DNA of 5,068 bases from assembly GCA_013694945.1 (NCBI GenBank), contig JACDBM010000416.1, positions 1 through 5,068 of the forward strand, read 5' to 3'. The notes under the pieces are model-generated. The model saw only the letters and a program-made list of their open reading frames with translations, did not search any database and was not told the DNA's origin. The position numbers and the translations under genes are program-made. This stretch comes from Chthoniobacterales bacterium (GTDB taxonomy: Bacteria > Verrucomicrobiota > Verrucomicrobiia > Chthoniobacterales > UBA10450). Positions 1 through 5,068 of the stretch are shown here, piece by piece; positions within the stretch are counted from its first letter, which is position 1, and every line of letters begins with the position of its first letter.

Positions 1-218
1 GCGGCAACAACCCCGGTGGAGGTTTCGGAAACATGGGAGGACGCCGGCTCGTGGACGATGTCGTGGACGCTGCTTTCACTCTCTTCAACAACGGCGCACT
101 CTTGACCGACTTCGTCGACGCGAACGATCGACGCTTCCGCGACCGCTTCCCGTTCGTGGCCGATCCGATTCAGCCATTCCCTCCGGGCGACCAGCCGGAC
201 GATAATACGCGGCAATAA
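1..218 (+). CDS. DUF4331 family protein, C-terminal fragment (5' end outside window)
   Basis: Only the last ~72 residues are present, read in the frame starting at base 3 and ending at TAA 216-218. The fragment has a Gly/Asn-rich stretch followed by MGGRRLVDDVVD, then VDAND and FPFVADPIQPFPPG, which is the characteristic end of DUF4331 proteins. It matches the end of the complete DUF4331 gene at 2438-3709 at 42 of 61 positions counted by hand, and both end in TRQ. DUF4331 proteins are exported bacterial proteins of unknown function. The next gene begins only 45 bases downstream, so the two may have been co-transcribed. The family call rests on the local match to the intact paralogue in this same window. 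The signal peptide and N-terminal half cannot be seen. Confidence 0.88.
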   Translation, partial: GNNPGGGFGNMGGRRLVDDVVDAAFTLFNNGALLTDFVDANDRRFRDRFPFVADPIQPFPPGDQPDDNTRQ

Positions 219-263
219 TTGATGGAGCGCTGGAACTTACCGACATAGAAAGACACAAAAAAG

Positions 264-859
264 ATGAAAGCAAAACTCAGTGTAATCGCACTTCTCATAA
301 GCTTCGGGCTAGCTTCAGCTGCCCAGGCGAATCTGGTCTTGACCGCGGATTCTCCCTTCAAGCCGACGAATGAATCTCCGTCCACGCTCGAGACTGAATT
401 GGTGCGCTCCTGGGCAATTCCAACTTGATCGACGCACTTCGCGTGAATGGTCAGGCAGGTGGCACCACGTTCGACAACGGAGTCGTCCAAGTGGTGTTTA
501 ACAACACGGCGGGAGGACAGACGGCGACGATCAGTTACGATCTCACCGGCTCGCCCTCCATAACCGGAGTCGCGATTTTCGTCTTCGGTGGGAACCTCGG
601 AGGGAATCTCTACACGGTGACCGCTGACCAGATGGTGATTGGGTTTGGCACTGTGAATGCGCCGCTCGCTGGCAACTCCGGAAGCTTTGCGGATATCTCG
701 CATATTGACTTCTTTGTTTAGCCGACCGGCGGTGGTAACAACGTTCCCGATGGCGGAATGACGGTGACGCTGCTGGGAAGTGCCCTTGGCGGACTTGCGA
801 TCGTGCGCCGCTTCGGGATCGGAACGAAGTGGGTTTCGGACACGTGCTCTCCTTTGTGA
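264..859 (+). pseudogene. VPDSG-CTERM-type exported protein, disrupted by a frameshift and a nonsense codon
   Basis: From ATG 264 the frame encodes a clear signal peptide (MKAKLSVIALLISFGLASAAQA, cut here for length: Lys-rich n-region, Leu/Ile core, AQA cleavage site), then a short mature segment ending LETE, and stops at TGA 426-428. The rest continues one frame back: stepping back one base at 398 gives IGALLGNSN and an uninterrupted frame to TAG 719-721. After that TAG the same frame resumes with a Gly/Asn linker, VPDGG (743-757), a hydrophobic stretch TVTLLGSALGGLAIV and Arg-Arg (806-811), ending at TGA 857-859. VPDGG plus a membrane segment plus basic end is the VPDSG/PEP-CTERM sorting signal recognised by exosortase-type systems, common in Verrucomicrobia. 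The repaired product would be ~198 residues. The missing base most likely belongs to the GAATT at 396-400 (ancestral GAAATT). The function of the mature domain is not recognised. Real decay and sequencing error both fit. Confidence 0.8.
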
Positions 860-1053
860 CCGCACCGACAGTAACCATTTCCCCGGAGTCAGAGCTCCAA
901 GGATACCCTCTCCAGTAGTTTGATGGAGATCCGCGCCCGGGCGGCAGCGCTCTGGCGCGGAGTTTCGCCGACGCCCTGTGGATTCCGGCGCGGTTTACGA
1001 TTAACGGCGCGCACTGGAGGAAACGGAGCGAAGCGGCGGGTAAGTTGGGAAGC

Positions 1054-1132
1054 GCACGTGCCTCGCGTGCTGATGCCGGCACCCTCGCGCCGGTCGTTGT
1101 CCTGACCGCCGGCACGGAGTTCTCGACCGGCG
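1054..1132. repeat. Cluster of three short GC-rich hairpins (REP-like)
   Basis: Three inverted repeats follow one another. GCACG 1054-1058 pairs with CGTGC 1066-1070 around a 7-base loop. GCCGGC 1075-1080 pairs with GCCGGT 1089-1094 (one G-T pair) around the 8-base loop ACCCTCGC. CGCCGG 1107-1112 pairs with CCGGCG 1127-1132 around a 14-base loop. The first two loops both contain CTCG. Two adjacent GC-rich hairpins in intergenic DNA are the usual layout of REP/BIME-type dispersed elements, but a single copy in this window cannot show dispersal. None is followed by a T-run, so a simple intrinsic terminator is unlikely. Confidence 0.45.
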
Positions 1133-1219
1133 CGATATGGCATCGGTTGGCGTTCCATCAGGAGCAATCCAAGCGGTGTGCGCGAAGGGCAGATGAGACG
1201 CCGGCCCATCTTCGAACTT

Positions 1220-1253
1220 TATCGGAAGCGACCGATATCGACGAAAGTCCGAT
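1220..1253. repeat. Competing inverted repeats upstream of the sigma factor gene
   Basis: TATCGG 1220-1225 pairs perfectly with CCGATA 1232-1237 around a 6-base loop. The overlapping ATCGGA 1221-1226 can instead pair with TCCGAT 1248-1253. The two pairings exclude each other. They lie 95-128 bases before the sigma factor start, in the region where its promoter or leader should be, so they could be an operator or a leader switch. Short six-base arms also occur by chance, so the functional reading is weak. Confidence 0.3.
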
Positions 1254-1337
1254 GACACGATTTGCACTGGACTGGCCGTCCCAGTTGCCCTATAAAAAAG
1301 GACCAGCTTCCTTCGCTGGCGCGATTATTATAACTAC

Positions 1338-1342
1338 GAGGA
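1338..1342 (+). promoter_or_regulatory. Ribosome binding site that fixes the sigma factor start
   Basis: GAGGA stands five bases before ATG 1348, a near-ideal Shine-Dalgarno position. It is the reason for choosing 1348 over the upstream in-frame candidates (TTG 1045, ATG 1252), which have no comparable site and would add N-terminal sequence unlike sigma factors. Confidence 0.7.
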
Positions 1343-1347
1343 ATTTG

Positions 1348-1920
1348 ATGCAAGCGTCAGATGAAGACAGCGACGAACGCGCGACCCATAAGTCCGACGA
1401 TTTCGCTGAAGAAAACTTCGCCACGGCGTACCGTTTCGCTTTCTGCTTGAGCCTGGCGCACGACAGAGCGAAGCGGCTGGTCGATACGACTTTCCATGAC
1501 GCGGAACTCTTACGAAGGAAGGATGCCCGCGCGACCCTGGACAAGACCTGGGTGTTGGCGACCTTGCATCGGAAGTGGCGAGCCTGCCATCCGGTGCGGC
1601 CAGGAGCGGACCGCGACGAAGATCCTGGCGTCAGCAACGAGCCGTTGATCAGTTTCGAGGACGCAGAGGGCCTCGATTGCGCCGTGGTTCTCAAAACGCT
1701 GCACAGCATGGACCCAGCTCATCGGCTCGTCCTCAGTCTGTTTTATTTCGAGCAGCTTGGCTATGGCGAGATCGCGCGCATCCTGGATTTGCCTCCCGAG
1801 ACCGCGCTTTCCCGCCTCGCGCGATCCAAGACCTTGTTGCGACAACTGCTGGAACGAGGCCGCCGGGCCCCATCCGCGGAGCGGGAGGATTCCGAATTCA
1901 CCGCGGACCGAAGTGGATAA
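1348..1920 (+). CDS. ECF-like sigma-70 family RNA polymerase sigma factor
   Basis: The 190-residue product has the size and two-domain layout of an ECF sigma factor, a core RNA polymerase subunit that directs transcription from a specific set of promoters. Residues ~23-80 (FATAYRFAFCLSLAHDRAK, then a Val-Asp-x-x-Phe stretch and LHRKWR) resemble region 2, which binds polymerase and the -10 element. A charged linker follows (~81-105). Residues ~111-168 resemble region 4: LHSMDPAHRLVLSLFYFEQL, then a helix-turn-helix GYGEIARILDLPPETALSRL and a basic recognition helix with ARSKTLLRQLL. Region 2 is divergent and lacks the usual acidic EDLVQE-type motif, so promoter choice cannot be predicted. The start has a strong GAGGA site. 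The stop codon overlaps the start of the next small gene, implying translational coupling. The gene lies between two DUF4331 paralogues, which are plausible targets by position only. Confidence 0.82.
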   Translation: MQASDEDSDERATHKSDDFAEENFATAYRFAFCLSLAHDRAKRLVDTTFHDAELLRRKDARATLDKTWVLATLHRKWRACHPVRPGADRDEDPGVSNEPLISFEDAEGLDCAVVLKTLHSMDPAHRLVLSLFYFEQLGYGEIARILDLPPETALSRLARSKTLLRQLLERGRRAPSAEREDSEFTADRSG

Positions 1921-2134
1921 CGCGGAAATCAAGAGACTGCTGCAGTCCTTTCGCAAAGACACCCAAGACAGCCACGACCCGATTTTTCGCGAAGCCCTAC
2001 AGCGATTGGAGAATGACCCGGCGCTGGCGGCGTGGTTCCGCGCGGAACAGGAGTTCGACGCGGTGATGATAACGACATTTCGTGATGTCCCTATCGGTCT
2101 CGGTAATGGAGCGAGCGGGCCGGAGCCGCGCTGA
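1913..2134 (+). CDS. Small protein coupled to the sigma factor, possible truncated anti-sigma-like partner
   Basis: GTG 1913 overlaps the last eight bases of the sigma gene (GTGGATAA) and opens a 73-codon frame. The product is charged and helical: residues ~1-30 contain EIKRLLQSFRKD and HDPIFREALQRL, then NDPALAAWFRAEQEFDAVM and RDVPIGL. In Verrucomicrobia, ECF sigma genes are often followed by a small protein with this pattern (xDPxLxxWFxxxQxFD followed by VPxPxxL), usually continuing into a membrane helix; this is from memory of the family, not a search. Here the protein stops soon after VPIGL with a Gly/Pro-rich tail and no membrane segment, so it may be truncated or frameshifted near 2090-2130. 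A role in controlling the sigma factor is inferred from position and overlap only. Confidence 0.6.
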   Translation: MDNAEIKRLLQSFRKDTQDSHDPIFREALQRLENDPALAAWFRAEQEFDAVMITTFRDVPIGLGNGASGPEPR

Positions 2135-2437
2135 TTCCAGTTGGGAACACGTCTCGGAAAGTCTCTTCGTTCACTTTTACGAAGGTCACGCAAGGGCATG
2201 GCCGTGGTTTAGGGAGCGCGAACGCCGGAATGAAAGCGCGCGGCTTCTTCTCTACTTCGCGGCCGGCCCGACCCCGTCATTTCCGCGGGCCAGCAGCCAG
2301 ACGATCACATAGGGGAGTGGCGACAAATTCTGCCGCCGTTGGACGATGACGCTGCGGCGCCGCCCGTCAATTAGACGGCGAACAGGAGCGTCGCCGCTCC
2401 GCCGCGGAATAAACCGGCCGGAGCAATCTCTAGCACC
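2135..2437. other. Gap with no intact gene; contains a coding-like remnant
   Basis: No complete gene is supported between the small sigma partner and the second DUF4331 gene. The frame of the small protein, interrupted by TAG 2207-2209 and TGA 2228-2230, becomes protein-like again at about 2261-2374, giving RPDPVISAGQQPDDHIGEW, then RQILPPLDDDAAAPPVN and a TAG stop at 2372-2374. I cannot assign it to a family. It may be the end of a decayed gene or a chance open frame. The last 60 bases contain a hairpin (2385-2400) and should carry the promoter and leader of the DUF4331 gene. Confidence 0.4.
2385..2400. repeat. Perfect 6-bp hairpin upstream of DUF4331 gene
   Basis: GGAGCG 2385-2390 and CGCTCC 2395-2400 form a perfect stem with a four-base TCGC loop, 37 bases before the DUF4331 start. 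It lacks a following T-run, so it is a weak terminator candidate for the sigma operon. It could instead be an operator or leader structure for the downstream gene. Confidence 0.4.
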
Positions 2438-3709
2438 ATGAAAGTTAAAAAAACGACAAACAGAAAGAAGATCATGACCAACCCTCAGGAAAAGCATCCT
2501 TCACCGTGTCCCGCGCGGTTTTGCTCGCTCGCAGCCTGCTCGGTGCTCGCGCTGCTCTGCGTGACGCGAGTCAGCGCATCCGATCACATCGATTCGCCTT
2601 CGATCACGCAGGATCGCGGCTCCGATCTCACGGACACCTACGCCTTCCTCGATCCGAACGACAACACGCAGGTCGTTCTCATTATGAGCACGCAAGGTTT
2701 CGTCGTTTCGGGCGAGCATTTCGGGATGTGCATCTTCGATCACAACATCCGCTACCGATTTGAAATCGAGAACACTGGCGACGCGAAGCCGGATCTGTTT
2801 ATCGATGTCTCCTATTCGAAAGGACTCGGCCGCGAGAAGACCCAGACGGCGACCATCGACCTGCCCGGCGATCACAAATTCACAGCCGAGACGACCAAGG
2901 GAACACAGGACGCCAAGGCGCCGGAGATGGATATAACAACCGATGAGGAGATGGGGGCAAAGTTTTTCGCCGGCCCGGCAGACGATCCGTTTTTCCTCGA
3001 TGACACGGGCGCGAACCGTCTCGTCGGCGCTTCGATCAAGAATCCCGGGAACGCGAAAATGTCTCTCTTAGGCGAACGCGGCGGACGCGACACCTACGCC
3101 GGCTTTAACACCCTCATCACCGCTATCAGCGTGCCCGCCAAGATGCTGCGCGGCGACTCGGACGTGATCGGGATCAACGCGGTCGCGCAACGCCGGGCCA
3201 CGCAGACCATCGGCGACAAAGGCGTGCTCACCGGAAGCGGCGAGTGGATCACGGTCGATCGCGATGGCACCCCCCTGGTCAACAATGGTCTCATCCCGGC
3301 CCCGCGGAAGGACGAATACAACGCCGCGTCCACCCAGGATGACGCGAACGGGGTCTTCGAGGACGACATCGTCAAGTCGCTCGAAGGTCTCAACACCGAC
3401 GCGGAGCACATCGCAAAGCTGGCCAAAGTGGCGGTAAAGAAAGGCGATATTCTGCGCCTCGATCTCACGGTCCCGAATAAAGGAACCCAGGGTGGGAGCA
3501 ACAAAGACGGTGGCTTCGGCAAAATGGGCGGACGCCGTTTGCAAGATGATGTCGTCGACATGGTCTTCACCATGATCAACAACGGTGAGCCATTGGGCGA
3601 TAAGGTCGATGCGAACGAGAAACCCTTTCGCAACACCTTCCCCTTCGTGGCCGATCCGACGCAGCCTTTCCCTCCCGGCAAGGAAGCGGACGATCACACG
3701 CGGCAATAA
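2438..3709 (+). CDS. DUF4331 domain-containing exported protein
   Basis: This complete 423-residue product has the normal size of DUF4331 proteins, exported proteins of unknown biochemical function. A basic n-region and hydrophobic core (~residues 27-47, SLAACSVLALLCV) end at VSA before SDHIDSP, the expected mature start. Family marks follow in order: DLTDTYAFLDPND (~63-75), YRFEIENTGDAKPDLF (~106-121), FAGPADDPFFLD (~177-188), GRDTYAGFN (~216-224), VDRDGTPLVNNGLIP (~273-287) and GGRRLQDDVVD with FPFVADPTQPFPPG near the end. The start is uncertain: ATG 2438 has GGAG 14 bases upstream, which is too far, while in-frame ATG 2474 follows an A/G-rich AGAAAGAAG stretch and gives a shorter, more usual n-region (411 residues). 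DoxX follows after 78 bases and a TPR protein after that, suggesting one operon. It is paralogous to the fragment at the left edge. Confidence 0.92.
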   Translation: MKVKKTTNRKKIMTNPQEKHPSPCPARFCSLAACSVLALLCVTRVSASDHIDSPSITQDRGSDLTDTYAFLDPNDNTQVVLIMSTQGFVVSGEHFGMCIFDHNIRYRFEIENTGDAKPDLFIDVSYSKGLGREKTQTATIDLPGDHKFTAETTKGTQDAKAPEMDITTDEEMGAKFFAGPADDPFFLDDTGANRLVGASIKNPGNAKMSLLGERGGRDTYAGFNTLITAISVPAKMLRGDSDVIGINAVAQRRATQTIGDKGVLTGSGEWITVDRDGTPLVNNGLIPAPRKDEYNAASTQDDANGVFEDDIVKSLEGLNTDAEHIAKLAKVAVKKGDILRLDLTVPNKGTQGGSNKDGGFGKMGGRRLQDDVVDMVFTMINNGEPLGDKVDANEKPFRNTFPFVADPTQPFPPGKEADDHTRQ

Positions 3710-3742
3710 TCAGGAGCACTCGTGCTGGTGACAAATTCCTCT

Positions 3743-3777
3743 CGGGCCTGCCGTGTCTCCGTAAAGGCAGCAACCCG
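3743..3777 (+). promoter_or_regulatory. Possible leader hairpin before the DoxX gene
   Basis: In the 78-base gap after DUF4331, CTGCC 3748-3752 can pair with GGCAG 3766-3770, and outside it CGGG 3743-3746 with CCCG 3774-3777, leaving a small asymmetric internal loop. The right outer arm touches the GGAA (3777-3780) that serves as the likely ribosome binding site for ATG 3788. Folding could therefore dampen DoxX translation. This is a by-eye fold with short arms and no comparative support. Confidence 0.25.
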
Positions 3778-3787
3778 GAACTAAAAA

Positions 3788-4282
3788 ATGCCCGCATCAT
3801 CGAGTAAGGACTTGTGGGGCGAATGGGCACTGCTGCCGCTCCGTTTGATCATTGGGTTCGGTTTCACGGCGCACGGCTACGCGAAGTTGAGCGCCGGTCC
3901 TCACAAATTCGCGGAGATCCTGTCCACGATCGGAGTGCCTGCGCCCGATCTGGCTGCGTGGACGACGGCGCTCATCGAATTCTTTGGCGGTCTGGCCGTA
4001 ATCGCGGGCGCGTTTCTTCCCCTCGTGAGCATACCGCTCGCGGTCATCATGCTGACGGCGATGTTCACCGTTCATCTGCCCTTCGGCTTTTCATCGATCA
4101 AGCTCAAGGCAATAACCAGCAGCGGCCCTGTTTTCGGAACACCTGGCTACGAAGCGAACCTCTTGTGTCTTGCGGCTCTGCTGACGTTGGTTTTGGGCGG
4201 CGCAAGCCCCTTCTCCGTCGACCGCGTGCTGGCGCGCCGAAAAGGACGCGATAAGGCTGAATACGTTGAGTCATCGCCCTGA
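3788..4282 (+). CDS. DoxX family membrane protein
   Basis: The 164-residue product shows the four-helix plan of DoxX proteins, integral inner-membrane proteins loosely linked to redox and respiratory functions; the exact reaction is unknown for most members. Helix 1 (~14-32) carries LRLIIGFGFTAHGYAKL, matching the family RLxxGxxFxxxGxxKL pattern. Helix 2 (~57-76) carries IEFFGGLAVIAGAF, helix 3 (~80-96) runs into HLPFGF, and helix 4 (~121-140) is LLCLAALLTLVLGG, followed by a basic cytoplasmic-type tail (ARRKGRDK). The start ATG 3788 is preceded by GGAA at a seven-base distance. It lies 78 bases after DUF4331 and 73 bases before the TPR gene on the same strand, so co-transcription is likely. 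Family assignment is firm. A specific role with DUF4331 is only suggested by adjacency. Confidence 0.9.
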   Translation: MPASSSKDLWGEWALLPLRLIIGFGFTAHGYAKLSAGPHKFAEILSTIGVPAPDLAAWTTALIEFFGGLAVIAGAFLPLVSIPLAVIMLTAMFTVHLPFGFSSIKLKAITSSGPVFGTPGYEANLLCLAALLTLVLGGASPFSVDRVLARRKGRDKAEYVESSP

Positions 4283-4355
4283 CTGTTCCCCTGCTGGCGT
4301 GAAACGGTGAAGATCATCTAGCTTTGTCGAAAGGCTGTTGTAGCGACACCATCTC

Positions 4356-5068
4356 TTGCCCCGACTGCGCGTAACCGCGAAACCCGTTCTCGTCGTCCTT
4401 GCGATTGCGTGTGGCGCGTTGAGTTCCTTCGCGCTGCGGCAGTGCTCGCCGCCAGACACGGCTCCTTCCAAAGAGAACGCCGCCGCGCCGGCGGTGCCAG
4501 TGCCAGCCGTGTTACCTTCGGATGAAGTCGCGACCGAAACGGCGATCCGCTTCTACGCGGAAAGGGTGAAGCGCGATCCGGAGGAAACGCGCTCGCTAAA
4601 CGCCCTCTCGAGATATTATCTTCAGCGCGTCCGCGAGAGCGGCAATGAAGATTATCTGCCCCTCGCGCTCGAAGCCCCGCGCTTCGCTGGCCGCAGTCGC
4701 GGCTGAACAAAACCTCGGCGGCTTGACCGCCCTGGCGCACGCGGAATTTTCGAATCACGATTTTGCCGCTGCGCGCGATCATGCGCTGCAACTCGCGGAA
4801 TTGCGTCCGCAAAAAAGTGAGCCGTATGCCATCCTCGGGGACGCCTGCCTTGAGCTCGGCGAGTATGAGCGCGCAATCGAGTCGTTCCGGAAGATGGAGC
4901 AGTTCGGCCAGGAAGATGCCGGCACCGCGACCCGGCTCGCGCGGCTCGAAATTTTGCGGGGCGATCCCGAGCGTTCGCGACAACATCTTGCCACCGCGCT
5001 CTCGCTTTTGCGTGCTCTGCAAGCGCCGCCGCGTGCGACGATCGCGTGGTGCCAGTGGCAACTGGGCG
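4356..5068 (+). pseudogene. TPR-repeat envelope protein, frameshifted and partial at the right edge
   Basis: A TTG start at 4356 is the only candidate in this frame (TAG at 4341-4343) and has no obvious ribosome binding site. The product begins with a basic end and hydrophobic segment (VLVVLAIACGALSSFAL, ~11-27), then an Ala/Pro linker, then ETAIRFYAERVKRDPEETRS and RYYLQRVRESGNEDYLPLALEA. The frame stops at TGA 4704-4706, but the protein clearly continues one base on: dropping one C from CCCC 4675-4678 gives LEARASLAAVAAEQNLGGL and an open frame to the window end. The second part holds TPR repeats, best seen in PYAILGDACLELGEYERAIE and in NHDFAAARDHALQLAELRP. At least 237 codons are present. 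TPRs mediate protein-protein contacts. As I recall, TPR proteins of this kind accompany DUF4331 in several bacteria. The lesion may be real or a homopolymer error. Confidence 0.78.

Larger units (their letters stand above)
860..1337. other. Long intergenic stretch without a convincing gene
   Basis: Nearly 480 bases separate the broken VPDSG-type gene from the ribosome binding site of the sigma factor. The frame of the sigma factor happens to stay open back to about 919, but the translation is rich in Arg/Ala, shows no domain and lacks a good start, so I read it as non-coding GC-rich sequence. The stretch holds a set of three short hairpins (1054-1132), a pair of competing inverted repeats (1220-1253), an A/T-rich patch TATAAAAAAG at 1291-1300 and a small CCAGC/GCTGG hairpin at 1303-1319. 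The sigma factor promoter is presumably in the last 100-150 bases. I found no -35/-10 pair with normal spacing. Confidence 0.6.

Noticed and set aside
170..865. 231-codon open frame on the - strand opposite the VPDSG-type gene
   Set aside because: It is Arg/Ser-rich without domain or signal sequence, and the opposite strand has a clear signal peptide and sorting motif.
1262..1296. TTGCAC and TATAAA as a -35/-10 promoter for the sigma factor
   Set aside because: The spacer is 23 bases, well outside the normal 16-19.
919..1347. Open frame continuous with the sigma factor, suggesting a much longer protein from TTG 1045 or ATG 1252
   Set aside because: The upstream part has no ribosome binding site or recognisable domain, is Arg/Ala-rich and contains the hairpin cluster. 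ATG 1348 has GAGGA at ideal spacing and gives a normal ECF sigma length.
2406..2430. GGAAT followed at some distance by TCTC, resembling an ECF-type promoter for DUF4331
   Set aside because: The match is loose and I could not find the same pair at consistent spacing upstream of the sigma factor or other genes.
2252..2497. 81-codon open frame on the - strand across the DUF4331 leader
   Set aside because: The translation shows no domain, and it would run through the expected promoter and start of the DUF4331 gene.
3068..3706. 212-codon open frame on the - strand opposite DUF4331
   Set aside because: It is a mirror of the GC-biased codon pattern of a well-supported gene and shows no coherent family features.
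3715..3726. AGCAC/GTGCT inverted repeat after the DUF4331 stop as a terminator
   Set aside because: The loop is only two bases, the stem is short and no T-run follows. The downstream DoxX gene appears co-transcribed.

Overview
The window (roughly 60% GC, all recognisable genes on the + strand) looks like a chromosomal piece from a Verrucomicrobiota-type bacterium. The best lineage clue is a broken gene whose C-terminus carries a VPDGG motif, a hydrophobic stretch and an Arg-Arg end: the VPDSG/PEP-CTERM-like sorting signal typical of Verrucomicrobia. A second clue is an ECF-like sigma factor whose stop codon overlaps the start of a very small acidic protein, an arrangement I associate with that phylum. 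The lineage call is an inference from these marks, not a database match.

Layout. (1) 1-218: the C-terminal end of a DUF4331-family secreted protein. (2) 264-859: a VPDSG-CTERM-type exported protein, interrupted by a one-base frameshift near 393-400 and an in-frame TAG at 719-721 just before the sorting signal. (3) 860-1347: nearly 500 bases without a convincing gene, holding a cluster of short GC-rich hairpins (1054-1132) and a pair of mutually exclusive inverted repeats (1220-1253). (4) 1348-1920: an ECF-like sigma factor, with a small partner-like protein at 1913-2134. (5) 2135-2437: about 300 bases without an intact gene, containing a coding-like remnant and a hairpin. (6) 2438-3709: a complete DUF4331 protein, paralogous to the one at the left edge (42 of the last 61 residues identical by my count). 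(7) 3788-4282: a DoxX-family membrane protein. (8) 4356-5068: a membrane-anchored or exported TPR protein, frameshifted at a CCCC run (4675-4678) and running off the right edge.

How they may work together. DUF4331, DoxX and the TPR protein lie close together on one strand (gaps of 78 and 73 bases) and probably form one transcription unit for envelope-located proteins of unknown biochemical role. The sigma factor/small protein pair sits between the two DUF4331 paralogues and is a natural candidate for their regulator, but no shared promoter motif could be established by eye. Two genes need single-base corrections to read through and one of these also has a nonsense codon, so either this locus is decaying or the underlying assembly contains small errors. 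The sequence alone cannot separate these. No transposase, tRNA, rRNA or CRISPR array was seen.
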